A stretch of 41,845 bases of DNA from Saprospiraceae bacterium. GTDB taxonomy: Bacteria > Bacteroidota > Bacteroidia > Chitinophagales > Saprospiraceae. Location of the stretch: NCBI GenBank assembly GCA_027486765.1, contig JAIXOO010000223.1:1-41845 (forward strand). Direction: 5' to 3'. Within the stretch, counting starts at the first letter, position 1. Each line of letters opens with the position of its first letter. Shown here piece by piece: positions 16,519-25,925 of this stretch. The notes below the pieces were generated by a model that saw only the letters and a list, made by a program, of their open reading frames with translations, searched no databases and had not been told where the DNA came from. The position numbers and the translations under genes are program-made.

Positions 16519-19500
16519 ATGAAAAAACTCTCACTAGTGCTCATGCTGCTGCTGGGCAGTCTGGCTACAATGCTGGCTCAGCGCACCATCACCGGAAAGG
16601 TGGTTGACCAAAGCAGCAAAGAGGCGCTCATCGGCGCCTCCGTCTTCGTCAAAGGTACCTCTGCAGGTACCGTGACAGATGTCGATGGTACCTACTCCGT
16701 GTCCGCACCTGCCAATTCCACAACCTTAGTCATCAGTTATACGGGGTACACTTCCCGTGAAGTTGAGCTTGGTACGTCTAACGTAGTGGATGTTGAATTG
16801 GAAGCTGGTGTCAACATCAATGAAGTAGTCGTGGTTGGTTATGGCACGCAACAAAGACGTGACATTACCGGAACCATCTCTTCGATCAAGGGTTCGGATT
16901 TGGCCGCTTCACCGGTACAAAGTTTTGACCAGGCCCTGCAAGGCCGTGCCGCCGGGGTCAACGTGAGTTTGCCCAACGGGGTACTCAACAACCCACCTGT
17001 ATTCCGCATCCGGGGGATCAACTCGATCAACTTGAGTTCTTTTCCATTGATTGTTTTGGATGGGGTGCCTACCTTCACTGGTGATGGTGGTAACAATGCC
17101 GCCAACAACGTGCTTTCCAACATCAACCCGAATGACATTGAGAGCATCGAAATCCTGAAAGATGCGGCAGCTGCGGCTATCTACGGTTCTCGGGCCAGTG
17201 CGGGGGTTGTGTTGATTACCACCAAACGGGGTAAGGAAGGCAAAACCAAAATTAGCTACGATGGTTGGGCTGGTTGGACCAGTGCAGCCAGACGCTTCGA
17301 CCTTTTGAACGCCGAAGAATACGTCGGCTACAAGAATGAAGCGGCACGCAACGCAAATCTTCCCGATCAATTCTTCCTGGAAACCATCAATGGTCAAACG
17401 GTGGATACGGACTGGTATGATTATGTACTACAAACGGGCTTGTCTCACAACCACGGTTTGAGTTTCTCAGGTGGTAGCTCAGGTACCACTTATTTCCTTT
17501 CCTTGGGTTATTCTAACCAGGAAGGGATGCTTGTCAGCAATACTTTTGAGCGCCTTTCAGGTCGTTTGAGCCTCGATCACAAATTGGGTAAAAAAGTGAA
17601 AATTGGCACAAACATGGGGTACACAACCAACTTTAATGCGGCCCCAAGTACAGGATCACTGCCTGGCCAGGCTTTTGGCACTTCTGGCCTTGGCCGTATT
17701 CCATTGGTTACTGCGCCCAATATCCCTGCCTATAATGCCGATGGCTCTTACAACATTGCTTCCAACAACCAGCCTGGCCGTTACCGCAACTTACAGCAGG
17801 TGGGTTTTGTTAACCCGGTTCCAATCATCGAGTTGAACAGCTTCACTTCCGAGGCAAAGCAACTTCAAGCTGCAGTTTTTGTGGATGTTAATCTTTTCAA
17901 AGGTTTGACGTACCGCACTCAATATGGTGTTGACCAACTTAGTTTGGAGAACATTTCTTTCCAAACTCCGGTGCACGGTGACGGTTTCGGCACCAATGGT
18001 GCAGCAACCAACATTGTCAATAGCCTCGATCGTTGGAACTGGCAGCATTTGCTGACTTATGATTTCACCCTGGCCGAGAAGCACAACTTCTCTTTCCTGG
18101 TGGGTAATGAGCAGCAGCGCACGGTTTCGTCAAGCTGGGGTGCCCAACGCACGGTGATTGGGGATCCATTTTTCACCTCTTATCAAGGAAACTTCACCAC
18201 CATTGTACCTGCGGGTAATGGACAGGGTGAAAACTACCTTTTGTCTTACTTTGGTCGTTTGAACTACGATTTCAAAAAAATCTTCCTGATGACGGCCAAT
18301 TTGCGCCAGGATGAATACTCTGCTTTTGCTCCTGGCAAAAAAGCGGGTATTTTCTGGGGGGCTTCAGCGGGTTTGACCCTCTCAGAACTCGACTTCTGGA
18401 AAAATTCACTGGGCAATGCCATCAACTTTTTCCGCATCCGTGGTAGCTACGGTGAAGTAGGTAACAACAATGGTATTGGTGACTTTGCTTCATTGTCGAT
18501 CTATGGATCAGGTTTATATGGCACCAACCCAACCACTGGTTTTGCCCAGGCCGGCAACACCAACCTTTCCTGGGAAACCAGCCGCAAGACGGACATTGGG
18601 ATCAACTTTGGCTTGCTGGAAGACCGCCTGACGGGTGAAATCACTTATTTCCAGAATGACATCGATGGACTGATCCTGAACGCTCCACAGGCACCTTCTA
18701 AAGGTATCCCTGGAAGTTCGATTCAAACCAACATTGGTTCGATGCGGAACACCGGTTGGGAGTTTGGCCTAACAGGTACTATTCTGAAAAAAGCGAAATT
18801 CAGCTGGACATCCAACTTCAACATTGCCTTCATGCAGAATGAAGTAACCGCACTGGCTGCTGGAAACACCGATATTTTCACTGCAACTGCTGGTTTGGAA
18901 ACAGCCAATATTACGCGGGTAGGTCAGTCTATTGGTAGCTTGTACGTTGTACCTACTGATGGAGTTGATCCTGCTACTGGCCGCCGGGTGTTCATCAACG
19001 CCAAAGGTGAAAGAATCCTCTACAGTCACGTGGTACCCAGTGGACAATCCCGTTGGACGGTTCAGGGCACAGGCGCTACTGCTCCTGCCGTAACCGTGGC
19101 TGCTGATGGTAAAATTTTTGGCCCAGTATTGCCTACTTTCTTCGGCGCATGGGACAACACCTTCAGATTCCATGGCATTGACTTCAATGTTCAAGTACAG
19201 TATTCTGGTGGCAACTACGTTTACAACGGCACCAAAGCGGGCCTGCGCGACCAACGTTTCTGGAACAATGAAGTTGAGGTGCTAACCCGTTGGCAAAAAG
19301 ACGGCGATGTGACCAATATCCCTCGTCCAGTATTGGGTGACAACGTTTCCAACGGTTCAGCCTTCCCAATCTCCGAAAACGTAGAGAAAGGTGACTTCAT
19401 GCGGATTCGCAACATTACCCTTGGTTACACCCTTCCTAAAAATTTGACCAGCAAGATCAATGTAAGCAATGTACGGGTGTATGGTACAGTGAACAACGCC

Positions 19501-19635
19501 TTCTTGTTTACCCAGTACACTGGTACAGACCCTGAAGTATCTACCAACGGCAACAGCAACGGTGCTCCCGGAGTAGACCGTAACTCCGTTCCGATGGCGC
19601 GTACCATTTCGGTAGGTTTGAATGTTGGTTTCTAA
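16519..19635 (+). CDS. SusC/RagA family TonB-dependent outer-membrane transporter (first pair)
   Basis: 1038 residues from ATG 16519; the frame stays open upstream to 16459, but the signal peptide MKKLSLVLMLLLGSLATMLA begins here. Next is a carboxypeptidase-regulatory-like domain (about 22-110; TITGKVVDQSSKEALIGASV). The plug (about 115-240) holds the SusC signatures VVVGYGTQ, LQGRAAGV, FRIRGINSIN and LKDAAAAAIYGSRASAGVVLITTKRG. The 22-strand barrel follows, ending in an aromatic-terminated strand (SVGLNVGF). With its SusD partner 28 bp downstream it imports oligosaccharides, peptides or similar molecules using TonB energy. The substrate cannot be told: no enzyme genes or regulators are adjacent. 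Confidence 0.94.
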   Translation: MKKLSLVLMLLLGSLATMLAQRTITGKVVDQSSKEALIGASVFVKGTSAGTVTDVDGTYSVSAPANSTTLVISYTGYTSREVELGTSNVVDVELEAGVNINEVVVVGYGTQQRRDITGTISSIKGSDLAASPVQSFDQALQGRAAGVNVSLPNGVLNNPPVFRIRGINSINLSSFPLIVLDGVPTFTGDGGNNAANNVLSNINPNDIESIEILKDAAAAAIYGSRASAGVVLITTKRGKEGKTKISYDGWAGWTSAARRFDLLNAEEYVGYKNEAARNANLPDQFFLETINGQTVDTDWYDYVLQTGLSHNHGLSFSGGSSGTTYFLSLGYSNQEGMLVSNTFERLSGRLSLDHKLGKKVKIGTNMGYTTNFNAAPSTGSLPGQAFGTSGLGRIPLVTAPNIPAYNADGSYNIASNNQPGRYRNLQQVGFVNPVPIIELNSFTSEAKQLQAAVFVDVNLFKGLTYRTQYGVDQLSLENISFQTPVHGDGFGTNGAATNIVNSLDRWNWQHLLTYDFTLAEKHNFSFLVGNEQQRTVSSSWGAQRTVIGDPFFTSYQGNFTTIVPAGNGQGENYLLSYFGRLNYDFKKIFLMTANLRQDEYSAFAPGKKAGIFWGASAGLTLSELDFWKNSLGNAINFFRIRGSYGEVGNNNGIGDFASLSIYGSGLYGTNPTTGFAQAGNTNLSWETSRKTDIGINFGLLEDRLTGEITYFQNDIDGLILNAPQAPSKGIPGSSIQTNIGSMRNTGWEFGLTGTILKKAKFSWTSNFNIAFMQNEVTALAAGNTDIFTATAGLETANITRVGQSIGSLYVVPTDGVDPATGRRVFINAKGERILYSHVVPSGQSRWTVQGTGATAPAVTVAADGKIFGPVLPTFFGAWDNTFRFHGIDFNVQVQYSGGNYVYNGTKAGLRDQRFWNNEVEVLTRWQKDGDVTNIPRPVLGDNVSNGSAFPISENVEKGDFMRIRNITLGYTLPKNLTSKINVSNVRVYGTVNNAFLFTQYTGTDPEVSTNGNSNGAPGVDRNSVPMARTISVGLNVGF

Positions 19636-19663
19636 TTTGGGATTTCAAAATTTAAGGACAATC

Positions 19664-21142
19664 ATGAAGAACTCGATAAAGTTTATTCAAAAAACAGGGA
19701 TCGCGCTGGCATTCATCGGCGGAACCTTCATTTTTTCGGGCTGTAATTCGGAAGAATTCCTCAACCCAGTTCCGATTACAACCATCAGTGATGCGTCTGC
19801 GTTTGCTACGCCAGCTCGTATCCTGAATCAGGTCAATGGTTTGTACAACAACATCCAAAGTGGTCAGGTGTATGGCGGCCGCTTCCAGGTGTACCACGAT
19901 ATCCGCGGTGAAGAGTTTTTGAACGAAACCACCAACGGGGTAACGGGATTCCAGACCTGGAACCACACCTTGGTGGCCAGTGCCAACGAGGTAAACAACC
20001 TCTGGAATCAGGTTTATTTTACCATCAACAACTGCAATCTTTTTATTGAAGGGGTTGAAGCGAACAAAGCCATATTGGGCAACGACGCCTTGGCCAACAA
20101 CTACATTGCCGAAGCACGTTTCATTCGTGGCCTATGCTATTATACCTTACTGACTTTGTACAGCCGACCATTTGCGGATGGCAATGGTTCCAAGTTGGGT
20201 GTTCCCCTGCGTTTGAAAGGTGAAAAATCGGATGGTGGCAATGATTTGGCGCGTTCTACCGTCGCTGAAACGTATGCACAGGTTCTGGAAGACCTGAACT
20301 TTGCAGAAACCAACCTCCCTGCAAACTATTCCAGCGCACTGTTGAACACGACCCGTGCACACAAAAACACGGCGATTGCCCTTAAAACTCGGGTTTACCT
20401 CTCCATGCAGCGTTACAGCGATGTCATTACGGAGGCCAACAAACTGGTACCCAATGCTGCTCCTTTCAAAGCAGCTAGCGGCGTAGCCCATGAGTTGCAA
20501 GCAGACATTGCCAAGGTGTTTGGACCACCACATACCACTACGGAGAGCATTTTCTCAATGCCTTTCACGGAGAATGACCTGCCCGGTACCCAGAATGGTT
20601 TGGGTAGCTACTACAACCCTGGCCCACGGGGTATTGGTGATTTTTCCTTGAATCTAACTGCAGCTGGTATCATCAACAATGCCGCTTTCAATGCTGGCGA
20701 TGCCCGGAAAAAAATGGTTACAGTAGTAGGTACCAAAACCTACCTGAACAAATTTCCATTGGGCCCTCAGCACTTGGATTATGCTCCAGTGATTCGTTAT
20801 GCCGAAGTATTGCTGAACGCTGCTGAGGCCATTGCGCGCACTAGTGGTGTCAATGATCGTGCCATCGCCTTGTTGAACGCAATTCGCACCCGCTCGGATG
20901 CCAGCAAAACCTTTACGGCTGCTGATTTTGCCGACACCAATGCGTTCATCAGCGCTTTGTTGTTGGAGCGCCGCATGGAATTCTTAGGTGAAGGTTTGCG
21001 CTCTTTGGATTGCACTCGTTTGTTGCTGCCAATTCCTGGCAAGGCCAACGTAGCAACGATCCTGCCGACACAGCCAGATTACATTTGGCCAATTCCACAA
21101 GGTGAATTGATCGCCAATAAGCTGTGTTTACCCAACAATTAA
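19664..21142 (+). CDS. SusD/RagB family surface lipoprotein (first pair)
   Basis: 492 residues from ATG 19664; the frame extends upstream into the susC end, but the lipoprotein signal begins here (MKNSIKFIQKTG, lipobox FSGC). The mature part is the TPR-rich SusD fold: ARILNQVNGLYNNIQSG, ARFIRGLCYYTLLTLYSRPF (the conserved RAxxYxxL-like helix) and, near the end, RYAEVLLNAAEAIARTSGVN and LLLERRMEFLGEGLRSLD. SusD proteins sit on the mouth of SusC and capture the substrate. This one is the partner of the preceding SusC. A terminator follows at 21175. Confidence 0.94.
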   Translation: MKNSIKFIQKTGIALAFIGGTFIFSGCNSEEFLNPVPITTISDASAFATPARILNQVNGLYNNIQSGQVYGGRFQVYHDIRGEEFLNETTNGVTGFQTWNHTLVASANEVNNLWNQVYFTINNCNLFIEGVEANKAILGNDALANNYIAEARFIRGLCYYTLLTLYSRPFADGNGSKLGVPLRLKGEKSDGGNDLARSTVAETYAQVLEDLNFAETNLPANYSSALLNTTRAHKNTAIALKTRVYLSMQRYSDVITEANKLVPNAAPFKAASGVAHELQADIAKVFGPPHTTTESIFSMPFTENDLPGTQNGLGSYYNPGPRGIGDFSLNLTAAGIINNAAFNAGDARKKMVTVVGTKTYLNKFPLGPQHLDYAPVIRYAEVLLNAAEAIARTSGVNDRAIALLNAIRTRSDASKTFTAADFADTNAFISALLLERRMEFLGEGLRSLDCTRLLLPIPGKANVATILPTQPDYIWPIPQGELIANKLCLPNN

Positions 21143-21174
21143 TCTGTTTTTAATTCTTCATACTAATCCGATTG

Positions 21175-21206
21175 AGGGGTTGAATTTTGTTCAGCCCCTT
21201 TTTTTG
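21175..21206 (+). terminator. Terminator after the first SusC/SusD pair
   Basis: A 9-bp stem (AGGGGTTGA at 21175-21183 and TCAGCCCCT at 21191-21199, one G-T pair), 7-nt loop, followed by a run of T. It separates the two SusC/SusD operons. Confidence 0.82.
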
Positions 21207-21284
21207 TGTTAAAATCAAATTCATCTACGTAAGTTAAACGACATTCGACCAAAATTGTATTTTCATCCATGAACAATCGTTCGC

Positions 21285-21292
21285 TATATTTG
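21285..21292 (+). promoter_or_regulatory. Candidate -7 element for the second SusC/SusD pair
   Basis: TATATTTG is a full match to TAnnTTTG, 134 bp before the second susC start. About 20 nt upstream is TTTTC rather than TTTG. Confidence 0.4.
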
Positions 21293-21426
21293 TTAAGAGG
21301 GTTGCTACTATAAATAACATTGATACTTTTCCAAGATTAGTTATGCTACTCTCCATCCCAAGCAAAGCGACTTTATGCTTTTGATCGTCTTCGAGTTCTA
21401 TTTTTAACATAAAACCAAATTTTTTC

Positions 21427-24381
21427 ATGAAAAAACTTTCACTAGTCTTTGCACTCCTGTTACTGGGTAGTGCCGCGCTATGGGCGCAAAAAACCATTAC
21501 TGGTAAAGTGACTGACGACAATGGAGAGGCCTTGATTGGTGCTTCCATTTTGGTCAAAGGCACTGTCAAAGGGACCATTACCGATATTGAAGGAGGTTTT
21601 ACCTTAGCCATTCCCGAAGGTTCCAACGTCTTACAAATCTCTTACACTGGTTTTAAAGCCCAGGAAGTTACCCTCGGCAATGAAACCACTCTCAGCATCG
21701 TCATGCAAACAGACGCTATTGGTCTGGACGAAACCGTCGTAGTTGCATACGGTACCCAAAGCAATCGTTTCAGGGTACAAAGTATTGGTACCGTATCAGC
21801 GGAGAACATCAAAAACGTACCCTTATTGGGGCCACAGCAACTCCTACAAGGCCAGGTAGCCGGAGTACAAATGACCAACATGTCAGGCGTATTGGGTTCC
21901 GCAGCTGCCATTCGGGTTCGTGGCCCATCCTCAATCAACGCAGGGGGTAACCCATTGTTTGTGATTGATGGGGTTCCACTCAACGACCGCGATTATTCAG
22001 CAGCACAGGGTGCAGGAGCAGGTTTGAACCCTTTGAATGACATCAACCCCAATGACATTGCCTCGATGACGGTGTTGAAGGATGCCGGAGCTACTGCAAT
22101 TTATGGCTCACGGGGGGCCAACGGGGTTATTCTGATCACTACAAAAAAAGGAAAGGCAGGTACCAACACGGTTAATTTTGATTATTTCACGGGTACATCC
22201 GAGCCAACTTTTGTATTGGACATGATGAATGCTGATGAGTATCGTGCTTACCGCAAGGCCTATGCAAATGTGACCGTTCCTGGTGAAGGTGGTTTTGATT
22301 GGCCTACTGCAGTACGCCAAACCGGTCGGATCAACAATTACACGCTCAACCTGTCGGGTGGTAACGACAAAACTCAATATTATCTTTCGGGTAGTTTTTT
22401 GAACCAGAGCAACTATGCAATTGGTAACGATCTGGATCGCATGAACGGTCGTTTGAACTTCAGCCATACTTTTTCCGACAAATTCCGCTTTGGCGCCAAC
22501 ATTGGTATCTCCCGGATTGTCAACGACCGGATTGGTTCCGATAATAACACTTTTGCACCTTTGACTTCGGCATTCCTACAATTGCCAACTGTAAAGCCTT
22601 TCGATGCTACAGGCAATTATGTCAATACTGGATTTATCACTAACGTGCTGGCACTTGAAGCACTGGGTACTAACCAATTGGTAACCAATCGTACTTATGC
22701 CAACACTTATTTCAAGCTGGACGTTTTACCGGGATTATTTGTACAATCTGATTGGGGTATTGACCTGGTAGACATTCAAGAAACCACTCGCCAGGCCAAT
22801 GTCAACACCCCAGGTGGTTTGGCATCTAACCGTTTGAGCGACGACAACAAATGGCTGACTACCAACACCCTCAACCTGGATCGTCAGTTTGGCGACCTAG
22901 CTTTGGGCGCAGTTGCGGGTTTTAGCTTCGAAACGGCGCTGTACGACTTTACTTTTGTGGAAGGCCGGAACTTTTCTTCTGACGCCCTGCGCAACGTTTC
23001 CTCCGCAGCTACACCAACTTCTACCCAAAACAACCGTAGCCAGTGGGCCTTGAACAGCCAGTTTGTACGGACCAACTTCCGCTACAAGGATCGCTATATT
23101 GTGGAAGGTTCGATCAGACGTGATGGCTCATCCCGCTTTGGTTCCGAAAACCGTTATGGTACCTTCTGGGCTGTTTCCGGCGGTTGGGTAGTGTCCGAAG
23201 AGCAATTCATGAAAGGTTTGGGCTTCCTCAACCAACTGAAATTGACTGCCAGCTATGGTCTGAATGGTAACGACCGCATCGGTGATTTCCCATCATTGGG
23301 TCTCTTTGGTAGTGGTGTTGCATCCGACTATTCAGGAGGTGCCGGTTTGCGCCCTACGCAAATTGCCAACCCTGACTTGAAGTGGGAAACAACCAACCAG
23401 TTGGACTTGGGTATTTCGATCGCCATTTTGAACAACCGCGTTAGCCTGGATGTCAACTATTACCAGAAAAAAACTACGGATCTGTTGCTTGATATTCCAC
23501 TCCCCTTGTTGAATGGTTTTGCCAGCATTACCCGTAACGCGGGCGAAATGGAAAACCGGGGTGTAGACATCAACCTCAATACAGTCAACGTTAAGACCAA
23601 AAAATTTGAATGGAAAACCAACTTCAACATTGGTTTCCTCCAAAATGAAGTATTGAGCCTGCCCGAAGCCACCAAAGACCTTGATGGGCGCCAGTTTGTA
23701 GGGGGTACCCTGCAACGTGCCATTGTTGGCCACTCCATCAATACCTTCTTTATGGTTCCTTACAAAGGCATCAATCCAGACAATGGTAATGCGGAGTGGA
23801 TTGCTCGCGACGGCAGCACCATCAATACCGTGAGTCCAAATGAGCGGCAAATTGTAGGTGACGCCATTCCAGACTTCACGGGTGGTTTCTCCAACACTTT
23901 CAACTACAATGGTTTTGACCTTAACGTGTTCTTCAACTTCACTTATGGCAGCTCCATTTATCTGGGTGATTTGACCTTTACTGAAAACCCGATTGGTGGT
24001 TTCAACTATGCACGTAGAGTAGCGGATTATTGGACCGAGAGCAACCGTGATGCTGCTTTCCCTGCTGCAACCAGTGCAACCCGGAACGTATTCAGCCAGG
24101 CTTCTACCCTGCACCTTTTGGATGGTTCTTTCATCCGTTTGCGCAATATCTCTTTGGGCTATACGCTGAAAGGCAGCCAATTAAAAACCAAGGCATTCCA
24201 GAATGTACGTTTGTATGTAATGGGACAAAACCTCTGGACACTGCGTGCAAAAGGATGGGAAGGCCGTGGTCAGGATCCCGAAATCGCTGATGCGGGTAAT
24301 GCCAACCTCCGCCAGGGACAATCCTTCTTTACTCCACCACAAGCCAAAATGATTACTGGCGGTTTGAACATCACGTTTTAA
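21427..24381 (+). CDS. SusC/RagA family TonB-dependent outer-membrane transporter (second pair)
   Basis: 984 residues with signal peptide MKKLSLVFALLLLGSAALWA, nearly the same as that of the first SusC. A carboxypeptidase-regulatory-like domain (TITGKVTDDNGEALIGASIL) is followed by the plug with VVVAYGTQ, LQGQVAGVQM, IRVRGPSSIN and LKDAGATAIYGSRGANGVILITTKKG, then a barrel ending in GGLNITF. The overall layout matches the first SusC, but barrel sequences differ considerably, so a different ligand is likely. Its SusD partner starts 21 bp downstream. A terminator before it and its own -7 element suggest separate regulation. No enzymes, sulfatases or ECF sigma/anti-sigma genes accompany it. Confidence 0.94.
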   Translation: MKKLSLVFALLLLGSAALWAQKTITGKVTDDNGEALIGASILVKGTVKGTITDIEGGFTLAIPEGSNVLQISYTGFKAQEVTLGNETTLSIVMQTDAIGLDETVVVAYGTQSNRFRVQSIGTVSAENIKNVPLLGPQQLLQGQVAGVQMTNMSGVLGSAAAIRVRGPSSINAGGNPLFVIDGVPLNDRDYSAAQGAGAGLNPLNDINPNDIASMTVLKDAGATAIYGSRGANGVILITTKKGKAGTNTVNFDYFTGTSEPTFVLDMMNADEYRAYRKAYANVTVPGEGGFDWPTAVRQTGRINNYTLNLSGGNDKTQYYLSGSFLNQSNYAIGNDLDRMNGRLNFSHTFSDKFRFGANIGISRIVNDRIGSDNNTFAPLTSAFLQLPTVKPFDATGNYVNTGFITNVLALEALGTNQLVTNRTYANTYFKLDVLPGLFVQSDWGIDLVDIQETTRQANVNTPGGLASNRLSDDNKWLTTNTLNLDRQFGDLALGAVAGFSFETALYDFTFVEGRNFSSDALRNVSSAATPTSTQNNRSQWALNSQFVRTNFRYKDRYIVEGSIRRDGSSRFGSENRYGTFWAVSGGWVVSEEQFMKGLGFLNQLKLTASYGLNGNDRIGDFPSLGLFGSGVASDYSGGAGLRPTQIANPDLKWETTNQLDLGISIAILNNRVSLDVNYYQKKTTDLLLDIPLPLLNGFASITRNAGEMENRGVDINLNTVNVKTKKFEWKTNFNIGFLQNEVLSLPEATKDLDGRQFVGGTLQRAIVGHSINTFFMVPYKGINPDNGNAEWIARDGSTINTVSPNERQIVGDAIPDFTGGFSNTFNYNGFDLNVFFNFTYGSSIYLGDLTFTENPIGGFNYARRVADYWTESNRDAAFPAATSATRNVFSQASTLHLLDGSFIRLRNISLGYTLKGSQLKTKAFQNVRLYVMGQNLWTLRAKGWEGRGQDPEIADAGNANLRQGQSFFTPPQAKMITGGLNITF

Positions 24382-24402
24382 TTACTCTAAAACACAAGTA
24401 GA

Positions 24403-25839
24403 ATGAAAATATTTGCTAAATATATGTCGCTGATCGCCCTGTTTTTTGCCTTCAGCGCCTGCGACAGTGAATTGGCCATTGAACCTGAGCAATCACTTTC
24501 GCCAACAGTTACTTTCAGCAACGAGGCTGGTGCACAAGCTGCACTGTTCGGTGCCTATAGTGCAACTCAAAGTTTGGACGTTTTTGGCGGCCTTTCTTTT
24601 GTGATCAGTGAATACATGACCGACAATGTGCGCTTCGTTGGCTCTTTTCCTACTCTTCAGGAGATCAACAACTACGTTACCATTGCAAGCAATGCCAACG
24701 TACAGGGGATGTGGGCAGCACACTACTTCGCCATTCTTGCTGCCAATGCAGTGATTGACAATGTACCGGGTGTAGTAGACCAAGGTTTTACTGACGCTGA
24801 ACGCAAACAATTCATTGCTGAAGCAAAATTCATCAGAGCACTAACTTATTTGCAACTGGTGACCCTGTGGGGCCAACCCTATCAGGTGAATAACGGTAAC
24901 ACTCCTGGCGTTCCATTGGTACTCACTGGTGGTGCCTTGGTAGGAGACATTGTCAAACCTGCCCGTAATACGGTTGCAGAGGTGTATACTCAAATTGAAA
25001 AAGACCTCACTGAGGCATTACCGGATGTAGCAAACAACTTTGCAGCGGCTGACCAAACCCGTGGCCGGGCAACCAAAGGAGGCGTGAATGCTCTTTTGAG
25101 CCGGGTCAGCTTATACAAAGGGGATTGGGCCAAAACCATTCAGTATGCCGATGCTATTCTCACTGGCAACAATCTTTATGCACTGGCAGGGGATTTCACT
25201 TTTTATGATGCCAATACCAGTGAAGATATTTTTGCCATACAGATGACCGCTACGGATAACTCACGTACTGGTTCTGGAGGTTTGGGAGGTTACTTCCTAC
25301 CTGCGTCCCGGGGTGGCCGTGGAGATGCGCCAATGTCGGCAAGTATCATTGCTGCGTATGGCAGTGGAGACAAACGTCTGACCAGTTTATCCTTCACGGG
25401 CACCGATGCCACTACGGTAAGTTCCACTTTTACCAACAAGTATAAGGATGGAGTAACCAATGCGGACAACGCACCCATTCTAAGGGTAACGGAAATTGTA
25501 CTCAATAAAGCAGAGGCCCTAGTTAAAAGTACCAACAGTGTCAATGCCGATGCCATCACGCTGGTCAATCGCCTGCGCACCCGCGCCGGGTTGACTCCAT
25601 TTGAAGCCGCTCAGTTTGCAGATGCCAACGCACTACTCGCTGCAGTTCTCAATGAGCGCCGCCTGGAATTGGCTTTTGAAGGCCACCGTCGCATGGACTT
25701 GTTGCGCAATGGTCTTCCACTGCGTACCTCAGGTACAACTGGACCAATTTCTAAACCAGGCGACCCAAAAGTGATTTTACCTATACCTACCCGGGAAATC
25801 GATTTGGGAGCAGCACTGCCACAGAACACGGGATACTAA
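24403..25839 (+). CDS. SusD/RagB family surface lipoprotein (second pair)
   Basis: 478 residues with a lipoprotein signal (MKIFAKYMSLIALFFAF, lipobox FSAC). SusD hallmarks: EAKFIRALTYLQLVTLWGQPY around residues 142-162, TRGRATKGGVNALLSRVSLY in the TPR core, and the C-terminal RVTEIVLNKAEALVKS and VLNERRLELAFEGHRRMDLLR. It captures the ligand for the preceding SusC. The operon ends at the hairpin terminator 25852-25907. Confidence 0.94.
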   Translation: MKIFAKYMSLIALFFAFSACDSELAIEPEQSLSPTVTFSNEAGAQAALFGAYSATQSLDVFGGLSFVISEYMTDNVRFVGSFPTLQEINNYVTIASNANVQGMWAAHYFAILAANAVIDNVPGVVDQGFTDAERKQFIAEAKFIRALTYLQLVTLWGQPYQVNNGNTPGVPLVLTGGALVGDIVKPARNTVAEVYTQIEKDLTEALPDVANNFAAADQTRGRATKGGVNALLSRVSLYKGDWAKTIQYADAILTGNNLYALAGDFTFYDANTSEDIFAIQMTATDNSRTGSGGLGGYFLPASRGGRGDAPMSASIIAAYGSGDKRLTSLSFTGTDATTVSSTFTNKYKDGVTNADNAPILRVTEIVLNKAEALVKSTNSVNADAITLVNRLRTRAGLTPFEAAQFADANALLAAVLNERRLELAFEGHRRMDLLRNGLPLRTSGTTGPISKPGDPKVILPIPTREIDLGAALPQNTGY

Positions 25840-25851
25840 AAAGCGAAAAGC

Positions 25852-25907
25852 GAATAATGAAAAAAGCCTCACGCAGATTACTTCGCGTGAGGCTTTTTTC
25901 ATTATTC
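25852..25907. terminator. Bidirectional terminator between SusD and OmpA-like genes
   Basis: A perfect 23-bp stem (25852-25874 with 25885-25907) closes a 10-nt loop. The centre is GCCTCACGC with A and T runs on the outer sides, so it works for both converging genes. Imperfect A-rich/T-rich pairing extends the stem further out on both sides. Confidence 0.9.
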
Positions 25908-25925
25908 ACTTTTCACTTTTCACTA

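Noticed and set aside
19622-19663. Overlapping start of the first SusD gene inside susC
   Set aside because: The lipoprotein signal begins at ATG 19664; the earlier ATG would place 14 unrelated residues before it.
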